Notes under the pieces: model-generated
What the model saw: the letters and a program-made list of their open reading frames with translations, nothing else
Told to the model about the DNA's origin: nothing
The model's database searches: none
Shown here: one piece after another, positions 17,946-27,424 of the stretch
Layout of the letters: each line of letters begins with the position of its first letter
Numbering within the stretch: the first letter of the stretch is position 1
DNA from: Enterobacteriaceae bacterium B14
GTDB lineage: Bacteria; Pseudomonadota; Gammaproteobacteria; Enterobacterales; Enterobacteriaceae
DNA length: 64,000 nt
Assembly (NCBI GenBank): GCA_000307305.1
Contig: DF158883.1
Location: forward strand, 124,001-188,000
Reading direction: 5' to 3'
Program-made: the position numbers and the translations under genes

Positions 17946-18848
17946 TTACGGATGAATCAGCGTTCCCGCTGTCCCTGCAAGTACCGCATCAATATCTTTC
18001 AGTGCACCGATGTAGGCATTTTGCCCTGAGCGTTTAACAAATTGGCTAACTGCCATCAGTTTTGGCCCCATAGATCCATCGTTAACTGCCATCGGCGCGA
18101 CGTCTTCTGGTGTCGCTGAGCGAATAGCGCGTTGATTTGGCGTGCCCCAATCCTGATAAACGGCATCGGCATCGGTCAGTATGATCAGATTTTCGGCATT
18201 AAGCTCTTCTGCCAGCTTAGCTGCGGCTAAATCTTTATCGATAACAGCCTCTACCCCTTGATAACCTTCTGGGCTATCGACCATCGGGATACCACCACCG
18301 CCACAGCAGATAACAATATGTTGCCGATCGAGCAGGAGCTTAATGGCCTCGCAGTCCTGGATGCTTTGTGGAACAGGTGAGGGAACAACGCGGCGTAAGT
18401 ACTGCCCATCGCGCTTTAGTTGCCAGCCATACTTTTTCTCAAGCTCTTGTTGTTGTTCAGGAGAATAGACAGGGCCAATGAATTTACTTGGGTCATGAAA
18501 CGCGGGGTCGTTTTTGTCTACCAATATACGTGTTAATAGCGCTGAAACTTGATGTTTGCCACTGTTTAGCGACAGTTGCTGTGCCAGCATGTAGCCAATC
18601 ATACCTTGGCTTTCTGCCCCTAGAATATCGAGTGGATAAGGCGGCACATCGGTATAGGCTAAATTTTGCAGTGCTAGCAGACCTACTTGCGGGCCGTTAC
18701 CGTGCACGATAGCAATACGGTAACGCTCGGCCAATTTACCGATAGCGGTAGCTATTTTGGCGATACTCTTATATTGGTTTTCGGCAGAGAGAACGTCGCC
18801 ACGCTGGAGTAATGCATTACCCCCTAAAGCAATCACTAATGTTTTCAT
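17946..18848 (-). CDS. allK: Carbamate kinase of the oxamate/allantoin cluster
   Basis: Makes ATP from carbamoyl phosphate and ADP, releasing carbamate. The protein has 300 residues with the amino acid kinase signatures ALGGNALLQRG at the N-terminus, HGNGPQVG near 48-55, GGGGIP near 207 and LTDADAVYQDWG near 245. Closest by layout to E. coli YbcF (AllK), which sits at the same end of the allFGHK set, rather than to ArcC of arginine deiminase operons; no arcA or arcB is present. It is the last gene of a three-gene minus-strand operon, 197 bases after allG. Confidence 0.93.
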   Translation of the reverse strand: MKTLVIALGGNALLQRGDVLSAENQYKSIAKIATAIGKLAERYRIAIVHGNGPQVGLLALQNLAYTDVPPYPLDILGAESQGMIGYMLAQQLSLNSGKHQVSALLTRILVDKNDPAFHDPSKFIGPVYSPEQQQELEKKYGWQLKRDGQYLRRVVPSPVPQSIQDCEAIKLLLDRQHIVICCGGGGIPMVDSPEGYQGVEAVIDKDLAAAKLAEELNAENLIILTDADAVYQDWGTPNQRAIRSATPEDVAPMAVNDGSMGPKLMAVSQFVKRSGQNAYIGALKDIDAVLAGTAGTLIHP

Positions 18849-19045
18849 CTGAATGCCCTTTCCTTAAATTCACGCTTATGGTGAAAACCTGGTGTTGTTC
18901 TTTCTTTGATATCAACGAGCACGAAGTGCTAGAGGATGAGAGAACAATAAATGTCCATTTTTCTATGGGTTATATTGTATCTTAATGAACTGATTTCCTA
19001 GCTGTTACTTAGCACAAGTAGGAAATCAGATAAGAGGACTTATGA

Positions 19046-20311
19046 TTACCCTTGGATATTCATTTTCTCTGCCAGCGCTTCCAGCGCTTTCTCGAAGCAA
19101 GCTAAAGGTGCGCGCACGGTACCTGCACCAATCTGGCCCACGCCAGCATCGCGGTGAGCAATACCGGTGTTGATAAGTGGTGTAATCCCCGTTTCTACGA
19201 CGCGACGGATATCTAAGCCGATGCAAGCACCTTGGAAATCCCATGTTGGGATCTGTAGCATAGGGTTACGTTCCAGATAGATTTCCCCCATCTCTTCGGT
19301 CACTTCTAACGCGGCGCTAATACCGCCACCCGCACCAACAAAACGTGTCACACCAGGTGCGGCAACCATGGCGGCACCACCGATACCAAAGGTTTCTGTG
19401 ATGGCACTATCGCCGATATCAGGGTTGGCATCGGCTTGGCTGTAGCCGGTAAAGAACAGCCCTTCAGGGGTATTAACAGGCGCTGTAAACCAACGGTCGC
19501 CCATACCACTTACTTTGATGCCAAAATTTTCACCATTACGTGTCATAACAGTCACTACGCTGCCAGCTTCGATCTGCGCACCTGCATCCATTGCAGCCTT
19601 ACAGTAAGCCATAGCCAGATTCAGGAAGAATTGGTCGGTGACGCTTAGGAACTGCATCACTTCTGCTAGCTGTGTTTTCTCACGGGCAAGCAACGTGATT
19701 TTTGGTGCTAACGTACGCATCAATAGGGCTGATGCGGCAATATTACGCTGATGGAATTCATCTCCCATCGTAATGGCTTGAGCCATAACTGCAGTGAGGT
19801 CGATACCACCTTCTAGCGCTTGCAGAGCTTCACTCAGCACAGGTGCTAGTGTGTCGCGCATCCAGCGTAGGCGAGTTTGAACTTCTTCGTTATAGGCACC
19901 AAAGCGCATTACTTTGCCGATGCCTTCATTCATGTTGCAGTAAGAACGGTTGCCATGAACTTTGTTCTCAACCACCAGCATTGGCATATTTGCCGAGGTG
20001 ATCCCTCCCATCGGGCCAACGGCGTCTACGCTATGGCAAGGTAAGAATTCAATCTTGCCACCGTTAAGCAATGCCAGCGCTTCTTCTTCATTTTGCGCCC
20101 AGCCTTCGAATAAACAGGCACCAATACAGGCACCGCGTACAGGGCCGCTCATGGCTTGCCATGTTACCGGCGGGCCTGCATGTAATAATTTGCGTCCTTC
20201 TTGCAGGGCAGGGATGACGGATTTTGCAGGCTTCACATCTAACCAGTGAGGGCGTGCTTCTTTAATGCGTTCAATTACCGCTTCGTTAGCTTGTTCAATA
20301 GATGCGTACAT
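19046..20311 (-). CDS. allG: Oxamate carbamoyltransferase subunit AllG (YlbE family, DUF1116)
   Basis: A 421-residue member of the YlbE/DUF1116 family, assigned in E. coli as a subunit of the oxamate carbamoyltransferase that splits oxalurate into oxamate and carbamoyl phosphate. Recognisable segments are GPVRGACIGACLFEGWA near 80-95, GPMGGITSANMPM near 122 and the C-terminal HRDAGVGQIGAGTVRAP. An aagggg Shine-Dalgarno lies 7 bases before the ATG. Only 9 bases separate it from allF upstream, so the two are translationally linked. No transmembrane segment or signal peptide. Confidence 0.92.
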   Translation of the reverse strand: MYASIEQANEAVIERIKEARPHWLDVKPAKSVIPALQEGRKLLHAGPPVTWQAMSGPVRGACIGACLFEGWAQNEEEALALLNGGKIEFLPCHSVDAVGPMGGITSANMPMLVVENKVHGNRSYCNMNEGIGKVMRFGAYNEEVQTRLRWMRDTLAPVLSEALQALEGGIDLTAVMAQAITMGDEFHQRNIAASALLMRTLAPKITLLAREKTQLAEVMQFLSVTDQFFLNLAMAYCKAAMDAGAQIEAGSVVTVMTRNGENFGIKVSGMGDRWFTAPVNTPEGLFFTGYSQADANPDIGDSAITETFGIGGAAMVAAPGVTRFVGAGGGISAALEVTEEMGEIYLERNPMLQIPTWDFQGACIGLDIRRVVETGITPLINTGIAHRDAGVGQIGAGTVRAPLACFEKALEALAEKMNIQG

Positions 20312-20320
20312 AGGAACCCC

Positions 20321-21991
20321 TTATTGCATTTGTTTTAGTAGATTAGCCAGCTTCTGGTTACCACCTGCGATAGGGGCCCATTGGTAATGCACGACAGGCA
20401 CGCCCGCCGATTGCAAATCTTCCGCAAAGCTGCGCAAACCTGCGTTAATGACGGCAACGCCATTCAATAGCGGCGCTGATTCATTTGTTAGTTTGACTGG
20501 GTCTGACTCGATAAGGTGATGGCACAGTAGAATCGCCTCTGGCAGGGTGTTAACTACCGTAATATCGGCGGTAACCAATGCATCTATCTGTGTGGAGCGA
20601 ACTTGAGGGTCCTGCTGCGTGCCGGTAACGGTAGCGATAATAGCAAGTGGGTTTTCTGCTCCACGTAGTTCACGGGCTTTATTCACTGCATCCACCAGCG
20701 AGCCGGTTGGATCTTGTTGGGCACCGTAACCAATGACGACATCCAATAATAAAACACCGACATCAGGGCGCTTGGAAAGATTGACGATCTCCTGATTACG
20801 GGTAGAAGGGTCGATCATTGGGTGAGGTTTGCCTTGGGTATAAAAATCATCGCCTAAATCGATAATTTTGTGGCCTTTTGCATCCAGCATTGTGCCGTGC
20901 TCATGTTTACTATCGACGTCAACGCCCAGCCTATCAGCCAGTAACATGGCTGCTTCTGCGGCTAGGGTGCCGCCGGTATAGAGGCCAGAAATCTTTTTAT
21001 CTTTCACGAGGGGCTGAGTGTCTGCCAGCTCTTGAACGTGAGCCAAAATAGCCGCTAAACGCGCCGCTTCATCAATGGTGCTTGCTAGGTAGACATTACC
21101 ATCGCGGTTTTCACTATGTTTTGCGCCTAAGAACAGGGCAACGATAGGTTTATTGATGCGTTTCATCGCACTGAGTACACGCTGGCGTACGGCTTCTGCG
21201 GGTGGTTTGGAAACGAAGGCGATGACTTTGGTTTGATTATCTGTGGCCAACATATCCAGTGCTGTTAGCGCACTGATACCACCCACATCTGCAGAGAGGT
21301 CTCTGCCGCCAAGGCCGATAGCATGGGTGATGCCTTGCCCTGCGAGCGCTATCTGTGATGCTAACTCTTGGATACCTGTACCAGAGGCACCGACGATGCC
21401 GATCTTGCCTTCAGGGAGAACGTTAGCGAAAGCGAGAGGTGCCCCTGCAATCATTGCGGTGCCGCAATCAGGCCCCATAACGATAAGCCCTTTATCGCGA
21501 GCTTTGGTTTTTAAAGCAACTTCCTGCTCGACAGAGACGTTATCAGAGAAAATCATCACATTTTTCCCGCTCTCTAAGGCTTGGTCGGCAAGCCCCGCGG
21601 CATATTCACCGGCAATAGAGATGAGAAGTAGGTTGGCATCAGGTAGCTTTTGTTCTGCGCTGGCAAAGCGGCGTGCTTTTAGCAGGCTTTTACCACCACG
21701 TTGCCCTTGAGCAATGGCAGTCAGGGCTTCATCCAACTGTTCGCTGATATACTGTATCAGCGTATTGTTGTCTGAGTTTTCTGCCTTAATGGCAACACAG
21801 ATGTCGTTCGGCGTTGCTTCGTTGAACATGTCATGCCAGAACCCCGTATTGTTCAGCAATGATTTGTTTGCTGGGGTACCCATCATGACAGAAACTTCAT
21901 CAACGCATGGATATTCACTCAACTTCCGGGAGATCAACATTAAGCTGACCGAATCCTGGAAACTTCCTTTTTTTATGAAAGCATGGATCAT
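20321..21991 (-). CDS. allF: Oxamate carbamoyltransferase subunit AllF (FdrA)
   Basis: FdrA-family protein of 556 residues, built like acyl-CoA synthetase/succinyl-CoA ligase alpha subunits: an N-terminal MIHAFIKKGSFQDSVSLM, a Rossmann-like GIVGASGTGIQEL near residue 204, and GLYTGGTLAAEAAMLL in the second half. In E. coli it forms the oxamate carbamoyltransferase with AllG and AllH. The ATG at 21991 (gaaggg Shine-Dalgarno) is chosen over one at 22009 because it matches the FdrA N-terminus. First gene of the minus-strand operon, divergent from allD across a 507-base control region. Confidence 0.93.
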   Translation of the reverse strand: MIHAFIKKGSFQDSVSLMLISRKLSEYPCVDEVSVMMGTPANKSLLNNTGFWHDMFNEATPNDICVAIKAENSDNNTLIQYISEQLDEALTAIAQGQRGGKSLLKARRFASAEQKLPDANLLLISIAGEYAAGLADQALESGKNVMIFSDNVSVEQEVALKTKARDKGLIVMGPDCGTAMIAGAPLAFANVLPEGKIGIVGASGTGIQELASQIALAGQGITHAIGLGGRDLSADVGGISALTALDMLATDNQTKVIAFVSKPPAEAVRQRVLSAMKRINKPIVALFLGAKHSENRDGNVYLASTIDEAARLAAILAHVQELADTQPLVKDKKISGLYTGGTLAAEAAMLLADRLGVDVDSKHEHGTMLDAKGHKIIDLGDDFYTQGKPHPMIDPSTRNQEIVNLSKRPDVGVLLLDVVIGYGAQQDPTGSLVDAVNKARELRGAENPLAIIATVTGTQQDPQVRSTQIDALVTADITVVNTLPEAILLCHHLIESDPVKLTNESAPLLNGVAVINAGLRSFAEDLQSAGVPVVHYQWAPIAGGNQKLANLLKQMQ

Positions 21992-22498
21992 ATTTATGCC
22001 CTTCAACATGAACTAAAATGTAAACGACATATTCTCTTAGCTCGTAATAAGAGAATAAAGTTCTACTTTATTAACGAATAAACTTAAAATGTATTATCAA
22101 TAAGACGTAAAAAATATTGCTCTTATGCCATGTGTAAAATTAAAACGGACTAGCATGTATTTTCTAAATCAATGGAATATTGATAAGTAAATGAAAAAAT
22201 CATCTATATGTTCTGTGTTGGCAAACAAACTACAAAAAAACAGTGGTGATAATAGTGAGAGTTGTCACAATTCGCTGATTATAAAAAATTTGTATCCAAT
22301 AGAACGATGATTATTTAATTACCTCATGAAAAGGGTATCAGAGTTTATTTATAAAGTTATTTTTAATAATCCCCCTTTCATTTAATGAAAGTTTTTCCCA
22401 ATTCAACAAAATCAATATCGATCACATTATTACACTCTTTTTATCGTGATGATGGCGATATGGCGCTTTAATAATGAAAGTAAAAGGGTTAACTATTT
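21992..22498. other. Divergent control region of allF and allD
   Basis: An AT-rich 507-base stretch without genes between the two divergent units of the cluster. It contains one good CRP-type site (22254-22269). AllS, encoded at the far end of the cluster, would be expected to bind here, but no clear AllS motif could be identified. Confidence 0.6.
22254..22269. promoter_or_regulatory. Putative CRP binding site
   Basis: The sequence agtga-gagttg-tcaca matches tgtga-n6-tcaca at nine of ten half-site positions, with the correct 6-base spacer. It is central in the allF/allD divergent region, about 230 bases before allD. Confidence 0.5.
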
Positions 22499-23548
22499 AT
22501 GAAAATAACTCGACAGACACTTCATCATCTTATTAGAAATAAACTGGGGTCTGCAGGCCTTTCGGAGGAACATGCATCAATCGTTGCGGATGTTCTTGTC
22601 CATGCTGATGCCAGAGGTATTCACTCTCATGGCGCCGTTCGGGTTGAATACTATGCCGAGCGCATAAGTAAAGGTGGAACCAACGTTCAGCCCCAGTTTT
22701 CATTTGAGAAAACTGGGCCGTGCAGCGCTATTTTTGATGGTGACAATGGGGCGGGGCATGTTGCAGCAACGTGTGCGATGGAGCACGCAATAACGATGGC
22801 GCAAGAGCAAGGTGTTGCCGTTGTTGGGGCGCGCAGAATAGGCCATAGCGGTGCACTTTCCTATTTTGTCCAGCAGGCTGCAAAAGCAGGCATGATAGGT
22901 ATTTCTATCTGTCAGTCCGATCCGATGGTGGTTCCCTATGGTGGTGCGGAGGTCTATTTTGGCACCAACCCTATCGCTTTTGCTGCACCGGGTGTCAGTG
23001 ACGATATTATTACTTTTGATATGGCGACGACCGTACAAGCTTGGGGAAAAGTGCTGGATGCCCGCTCCCGTAACGCGTCTATCCCAGAAACATGGGCGGT
23101 AGATAAACAGGGTGTTCCGACAACAGATCCATTTGCTGTAAAAGGGCTATTACCTATCGCAGGGCCGAAAGGTTACGGCCTAATGATGATGGTAGATGTG
23201 CTGTCTGGCATGTTGCTCGGTCTTCCTTTTGGTAAGCACGTTAGCTCGATGTATCACGATCTCTCTCAAGGCCGTGAGTTAGGGCAATTACATATTGTTA
23301 TTAACCCTGCATTTTTTACCTCGGCAGAGATATTTCGCCATCATGTAAGCCAAATGATGCAGGAGTTGAACAGTATTCAAGCGGCCCCAGGGTTCGAACA
23401 GGTTCTTTATCCAGGGCAAAATGCTGACATTATTGAGCAAGAGAGTGAGACCCAAGGGATCGAGATTGTTGATGAGATATATGAGTATTTAATATCGGAT
23501 GCTTTATATCATCGCTCTTATGATCATAAAGACCCTTTTGCAGGATAA
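22499..23548 (+). CDS. allD: Ureidoglycolate dehydrogenase (NAD+)
   Basis: Member of the malate/L-lactate dehydrogenase (type 2) family that oxidises ureidoglycolate to oxalurate. It has 349 residues, the same as E. coli AllD, and shares its signatures almost throughout: HADARGIHSHGAVRVEYYAE near 35-55, RIGHSGALSYFVQQAA near 118, TFDMATTVQAWGKVLDARSRN near 170 and AGPKGYGLMMMVDVLSG near 220. An aaaaggg Shine-Dalgarno lies 10 bases before the ATG. It begins the plus-strand arm allD-MFS-allH-allS. Confidence 0.95.
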   Translation: MKITRQTLHHLIRNKLGSAGLSEEHASIVADVLVHADARGIHSHGAVRVEYYAERISKGGTNVQPQFSFEKTGPCSAIFDGDNGAGHVAATCAMEHAITMAQEQGVAVVGARRIGHSGALSYFVQQAAKAGMIGISICQSDPMVVPYGGAEVYFGTNPIAFAAPGVSDDIITFDMATTVQAWGKVLDARSRNASIPETWAVDKQGVPTTDPFAVKGLLPIAGPKGYGLMMMVDVLSGMLLGLPFGKHVSSMYHDLSQGRELGQLHIVINPAFFTSAEIFRHHVSQMMQELNSIQAAPGFEQVLYPGQNADIIEQESETQGIEIVDEIYEYLISDALYHRSYDHKDPFAG

Positions 23549-23908
23549 TAAAAAGAAAACGTGGCTATCGTATTTAAGTAAGCAATAGCTCATATATAGC
23601 AAAGCAGTAATGTAAGTTTTTCATGATAAATGAGTTAATGAAATATTGTAGGAGTTGAAAATAAACCAGGGCTTTCCCATAGAAAATTAAAGCGCTAAAA
23701 GCATGAATAAAGAAGGAATAGTATAAAGGAGTCGTATAAAGGAATAGCAGAAAGGTCTTATTTATTAATGGATGAAAGATAGAAAACAAGATGGAAATAG
23801 CGCTTATCTAAATTTAAAGCGATGACCAACACCTATAGAGGCTGGCTAGTGGCCTCTATATAAAGTTAAAAACAGTGTGATTAATTCACAATGGTTGGGG
23901 ATTTAATT
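23549..23908. other. Intergenic region between allD and the MFS gene, with hairpin
   Basis: 360 bases without a convincing gene. A perfect 9-bp stem (tatagaggc/gcctctata, 23834-23860) with a 9-nt loop but no T tract may be a processing or control element. At 23876-23890 tgtga-ttaat-tcaca resembles a CRP site but has a 5-base spacer; it abuts an upstream ATG (23891) of the transporter frame. Confidence 0.45.
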
Positions 23909-25141
23909 ATGAATGCACAATTGAAGAAAGAGTTTCTCCCATATTGGATCAGGCTTGTTATTATATTTTTTCTCGGCTGGGTAGCTATTTATGCTGGCCG
24001 TTCTGTACTGAATCCGATTATGCCGCATATTCAGGCCGAGTTTGGCTTGACGAAAGGGCAGCTAGGGTTGATTAGTAGCCTGTTTTTCTTGGCTTATACG
24101 GCGCTACAAGTTCCTGCCGGTATTTTAGGTGACAAAATTGGCCGTAAGAAAATTATGGTGCCGGGCTTTATGCTGTTTGCGGCCTTCATTGCTTCGGTGA
24201 GCATCTCTCCGGGTTTCTTCGTTTTTGTTATTTTGTGGATGATGACGGGTGCATCGCAAGGTGCTTATTATGGCCCGCAATATGCTCTCTCATCTGAAGC
24301 GATTCCTAAAAAATGGATTACGTTAGGCAGTGCAGTTATTGGTAGTGGTATGTCATTCGGTATCGCGCTGGGCTATTACCTTTCTAGTACTATGGTCGAC
24401 AAATTCCATACCTCATGGAAGATGCCTTTCCTTGCCATTGCTGTGCCTATTTTCATTGTGGCTATGCTGATGTTGTTTTTCATCCGTGAGAATGCAAATC
24501 CAAAAGATGAGAAAAACAGTGATGCTAATGCTGCGGCCAAGAGTGAGTTTCGTTTCTTGGATCTGTTTAAAAACCGTAACCTGATCATGGCTTACATCAC
24601 GATCTTCTGCTCTATCTACGGTTTCTTCGTCATTATCACTTGGTTGCCGTACTACCTACAGCAAGAGCGTGGCATGGATATTGTACGTGCCTCTAGCATC
24701 GCGTCTATCGTGCCGTGGATCTCAGTAATCGGTACGCTTATCTGTAGTTTTGTTTCTGACAAGTTAGGCCGCAGAAAGCCCGTTGTTCTGTTTATGCTGC
24801 CTCTGTCTCTGTTGGCAATTTTCGGCATCGTCTACTCAAGCTCTGAAGCCGTTCTAATCGCTGTTCTGGTGCTGTATGGCTTTATCGGTAAGATCAGTCT
24901 TAACCCTGTCTTGGTTGCTCTGGTTGCCGATAATGCGCCGAAAGCGGCATTGAGTACGGCTTTTGGTTTGTATAACTTCTTTGGGATGGCTGCATCTATC
25001 TTTGCACCAATGGTGACTGGCTTTATCGCAGATAACACAGGTAGCCTGAATGCAGGTTTCTACTTTGCTGCGGTGATTACTGTCATTGGGATTGTAGCGA
25101 TGCTCTTTGTTAAAGAAGGGCCTAGAGAGCAAACTGCATAA
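23909..25141 (+). CDS. MFS transporter of the all cluster
   Basis: Major facilitator superfamily protein of about 410 residues with 12 predicted membrane helices and a hydrophilic central loop (about 200-220, rich in Asn, Lys and Ala). The loop 2-3 motif GDKIGRKKIMVPG and its second-half counterpart SDKLGRRKPVV are clear, and RSVLNPIMP is typical of the anion:cation symporter group. Placement between allD and allH implies uptake of the pathway substrate, perhaps ureidoglycolate, oxalurate or allantoin. It is not the AllP/PucI-type NCS1 allantoin permease. A tgggga Shine-Dalgarno supports the ATG at 23909 over 23891. Confidence 0.88.
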   Translation: MNAQLKKEFLPYWIRLVIIFFLGWVAIYAGRSVLNPIMPHIQAEFGLTKGQLGLISSLFFLAYTALQVPAGILGDKIGRKKIMVPGFMLFAAFIASVSISPGFFVFVILWMMTGASQGAYYGPQYALSSEAIPKKWITLGSAVIGSGMSFGIALGYYLSSTMVDKFHTSWKMPFLAIAVPIFIVAMLMLFFIRENANPKDEKNSDANAAAKSEFRFLDLFKNRNLIMAYITIFCSIYGFFVIITWLPYYLQQERGMDIVRASSIASIVPWISVIGTLICSFVSDKLGRRKPVVLFMLPLSLLAIFGIVYSSSEAVLIAVLVLYGFIGKISLNPVLVALVADNAPKAALSTAFGLYNFFGMAASIFAPMVTGFIADNTGSLNAGFYFAAVITVIGIVAMLFVKEGPREQTA

Positions 25142-25156
25142 TTTTCTCTACTTATT

Positions 25157-25185
25157 TATGCTCGGATGCATAGGCTCCGAGCATA
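25157..25185 (+). terminator. Intercistronic hairpin between the MFS gene and allH
   Basis: Perfect 10-bp stem (tatgctcgga/tccgagcata) with a 9-nt loop but no following T tract. A partial terminator or mRNA-stabilising hairpin is likely. Confidence 0.5.
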
Positions 25186-25263
25186 TTCAGATTCCCCTAC
25201 GGCTATACATTTCATGAAAATGGCTCGACCTGACAGGTTATTGCACCAAAGGTAAACATAGCG

Positions 25264-26097
25264 ATGATTCAACTCAGGGCATTAGCTTACAGCCAGACAG
25301 CTCCTCGTGCTTTAGGCAACGCAACTTGCACGGGTGTCTACAGTAAGGCGATTAACCTGCTGACGGCTAACCACCAACTATTGACCTTGCACTGTTATCC
25401 CCACGGTATTAGCCCTATGGGATGGTTACTGAGGCAGGATGATTTTTATTTGCTGAGCGAGCATATTGGCGCCGAAAGCCAGATAACGTTGACGGATTCC
25501 GCGCTCATCGTCGATAACGTGCTTATTCAGAGGGCAGGGCATCCTCTCTCTTTAGATTTACACGCGAATCATCACCCATTAAGTGCGCTCTCCCTCCAGT
25601 GGTACTTACACCATGTTGATAAAGAGACGGGTTTGTTTGGCTCCTTATCTCAGATTGTGGATTCACCATTGCCGGATCAACTCGGGCAGTTTAGTGAGTT
25701 ATTTTGTTCTGCACTGACAGGAGGGGAGGCTGACTGGTCACCGTTTATTGGCCTTGGCCCCGGTTTAACACCAAGTGGTGATGATATGCTGGTGGGGTTA
25801 ATGGCAGCCGCATTCAGCTATGAACCGCTGGCGCAACGATTACGAACACAATCACTTATTGACGATTCAATACCTCTGAAAGACCTGACAACACAGGTGA
25901 GTTACACTTACCTTGATTATGCTAATAAAGGCTATTTTGCTACCCCTCTACTTAGTGTTGTTAAAGCATTACAGAGCGGAAAGAAAGAGCATCTGGCTAT
26001 CGCACAACTTCTTATGCATGGGCATACATCGGGCGCGGACACGTTATTAGGTTTGTGGTTGGGGGCCTCGGTGGTGGCACGCTTACGTTTGTTTTAA
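25264..26097 (+). CDS. allH: Oxamate carbamoyltransferase subunit AllH (YlbF family, DUF2877)
   Basis: A 277-residue DUF2877 protein. The family signature GLGPGLTPSGDDMLVGLMAA lies near residues 165-184, and a second glycine/histidine segment (MHGHTSGADTLLGLWLG) lies near the C-terminus. In E. coli YlbF is the third oxamate carbamoyltransferase subunit with AllF and AllG. Unlike E. coli, where the genes are contiguous, here it lies on the opposite strand, separated from them by allD and the transporter. allS begins 14 bases after its stop. Confidence 0.9.
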   Translation: MIQLRALAYSQTAPRALGNATCTGVYSKAINLLTANHQLLTLHCYPHGISPMGWLLRQDDFYLLSEHIGAESQITLTDSALIVDNVLIQRAGHPLSLDLHANHHPLSALSLQWYLHHVDKETGLFGSLSQIVDSPLPDQLGQFSELFCSALTGGEADWSPFIGLGPGLTPSGDDMLVGLMAAAFSYEPLAQRLRTQSLIDDSIPLKDLTTQVSYTYLDYANKGYFATPLLSVVKALQSGKKEHLAIAQLLMHGHTSGADTLLGLWLGASVVARLRLF

Positions 26098-26111
26098 TTG
26101 GGGGAAACCGA

Positions 26112-27044
26112 GTGTTAGATCAAGAAACTATCCGCTCATTTATCAACGTTGCAGAGTGCAGTAGCTTCTCAAAAGCAGCGGAAGCCATGCATAAAACGCC
26201 CGCTGCCATCAGCTATCGAATAAAAATGCTAGAGGAAAATATTGGCACGCTACTGTTTAATCGTACAACACGCACTGTGTCTTTGACTCCGGCAGGTGAG
26301 CATCTATTGGCCCAATGTCGGCAATGGATCACTTGGCTAGACGCGATGCCGGGAGAGCTGCGGCAGATTAACGATGGGGTTGAACGGCAGGTGAATATCG
26401 TCGTCAACAACCTGCTGTATAGTTCGAAAGCGGCGGCAGAATTGCTCACTTATCTGAACCACTGTTTTCCCTTTACGCAGTTTCAGGTGTCACGTCAGGT
26501 TTATATGGGTGTATGGGATACCTTGTTGCATGACGATTATCAGGTTGCGATTGGTGCCACGGGGTGGGAATCTTTGGAGAACAACATCAAAATCCTACCT
26601 TTTGGTGAGCTGAGCTGGGTATTTGTTATTGCACCTCACCACCCTCTTGCTAAAGTTTCTGGCAAACTGACAGAAGAACAACTAAGAGCATATCCCGCAT
26701 TGAATATAGAGGATACGTCGCGCAATCTGACAAAAAGAGTGGCTTGGCTGCTACCGGGGCAAAAAGAGATCAAAGTCCCCACTCTTCATACAAAGCTGGC
26801 TTGCCACCTGAGAGGGCTTGGTGTTGGTTTCCTACCTAAAGCGTTGTGTCAGCCCTATTTGGAAGAGGGAACTCTAATTCAGCGCGAGGTATTTCATCAT
26901 CGTCAGCCCTCTCCGCTCTGTTTGGCATGGAAAAGCGATACGATGGGGAAAGCAACGAGAGAAATAGTTTCGCTGTTTCAGAATAATAGCCCCATTGTGA
27001 GTGATTTTCTGTTGCGAATAGACAAATTTCTTAAAGATGAGTGA
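26112..27044 (+). CDS. allS: LysR-type activator AllS
   Basis: LysR-family regulator of 310 residues. The N-terminal helix-turn-helix covers about 5-60 (FSKAAEAMHKTPAAISYRIKMLEE), followed by the effector domain. Long matches to E. coli AllS are visible (GVERQVNIVVNNLLY, QVYMGVWDTLL, LTKRVAWLLPGQKEI, LGVGFLPKALCQ). AllS activates the anaerobic allantoin genes, so this protein probably controls the adjacent cluster. The GTG at 26112, after a gggga Shine-Dalgarno, aligns with the E. coli start; the frame stays open upstream into allH but that part is unrelated. It ends the accessory block before metY. Confidence 0.93.
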   Translation: MLDQETIRSFINVAECSSFSKAAEAMHKTPAAISYRIKMLEENIGTLLFNRTTRTVSLTPAGEHLLAQCRQWITWLDAMPGELRQINDGVERQVNIVVNNLLYSSKAAAELLTYLNHCFPFTQFQVSRQVYMGVWDTLLHDDYQVAIGATGWESLENNIKILPFGELSWVFVIAPHHPLAKVSGKLTEEQLRAYPALNIEDTSRNLTKRVAWLLPGQKEIKVPTLHTKLACHLRGLGVGFLPKALCQPYLEEGTLIQREVFHHRQPSPLCLAWKSDTMGKATREIVSLFQNNSPIVSDFLLRIDKFLKDE

Positions 27045-27162
27045 TGTGGATTGAGCCTGTGGCGATAAATTATATACAGGTTTAATAGATGTATTTGCAT
27101 ATTTATATCAAGGCAAAGTATTCGGACTGGGGCCTAGCAGCAATCTCAGGAATCGCTTGCTT

Positions 27163-27168
27163 TATAGT
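27163..27168 (+). promoter_or_regulatory. Possible -10 of the metY promoter
   Basis: tatagt followed by a GC-rich discriminator (acgcgcc), as in stringently controlled tRNA promoters, about 34 bases before metY. No good -35 is visible. Confidence 0.35.
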
Positions 27169-27201
27169 ACGCGCCAGCGTAAGATTTGCCTCGTTTTCGG
27201 A

Positions 27202-27278
<77 letters not shown>

Positions 27279-27424
27279 CTTTCCCCATAAGTTATTTTCA
27301 GATGTATAACTTGAGCTAAAACAAGTTACTTACCGCTTATAAACACTGGTAGCCATTTGAAAAGCACTTATGTTAAGTGATACCGAGCCGTTATGCGGCA
27401 AAATAGGGTTCAGTTGCATAAATG

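Noticed and set aside
17825-18037. 70-codon plus-strand frame over the carbamate kinase end
   Set aside because: Antisense shadow overlapping the terminator and the end of allK.
23876-23890. tgtga-ttaat-tcaca as a CRP site
   Set aside because: The spacer is five bases rather than six, so it was kept only as a near-palindrome.
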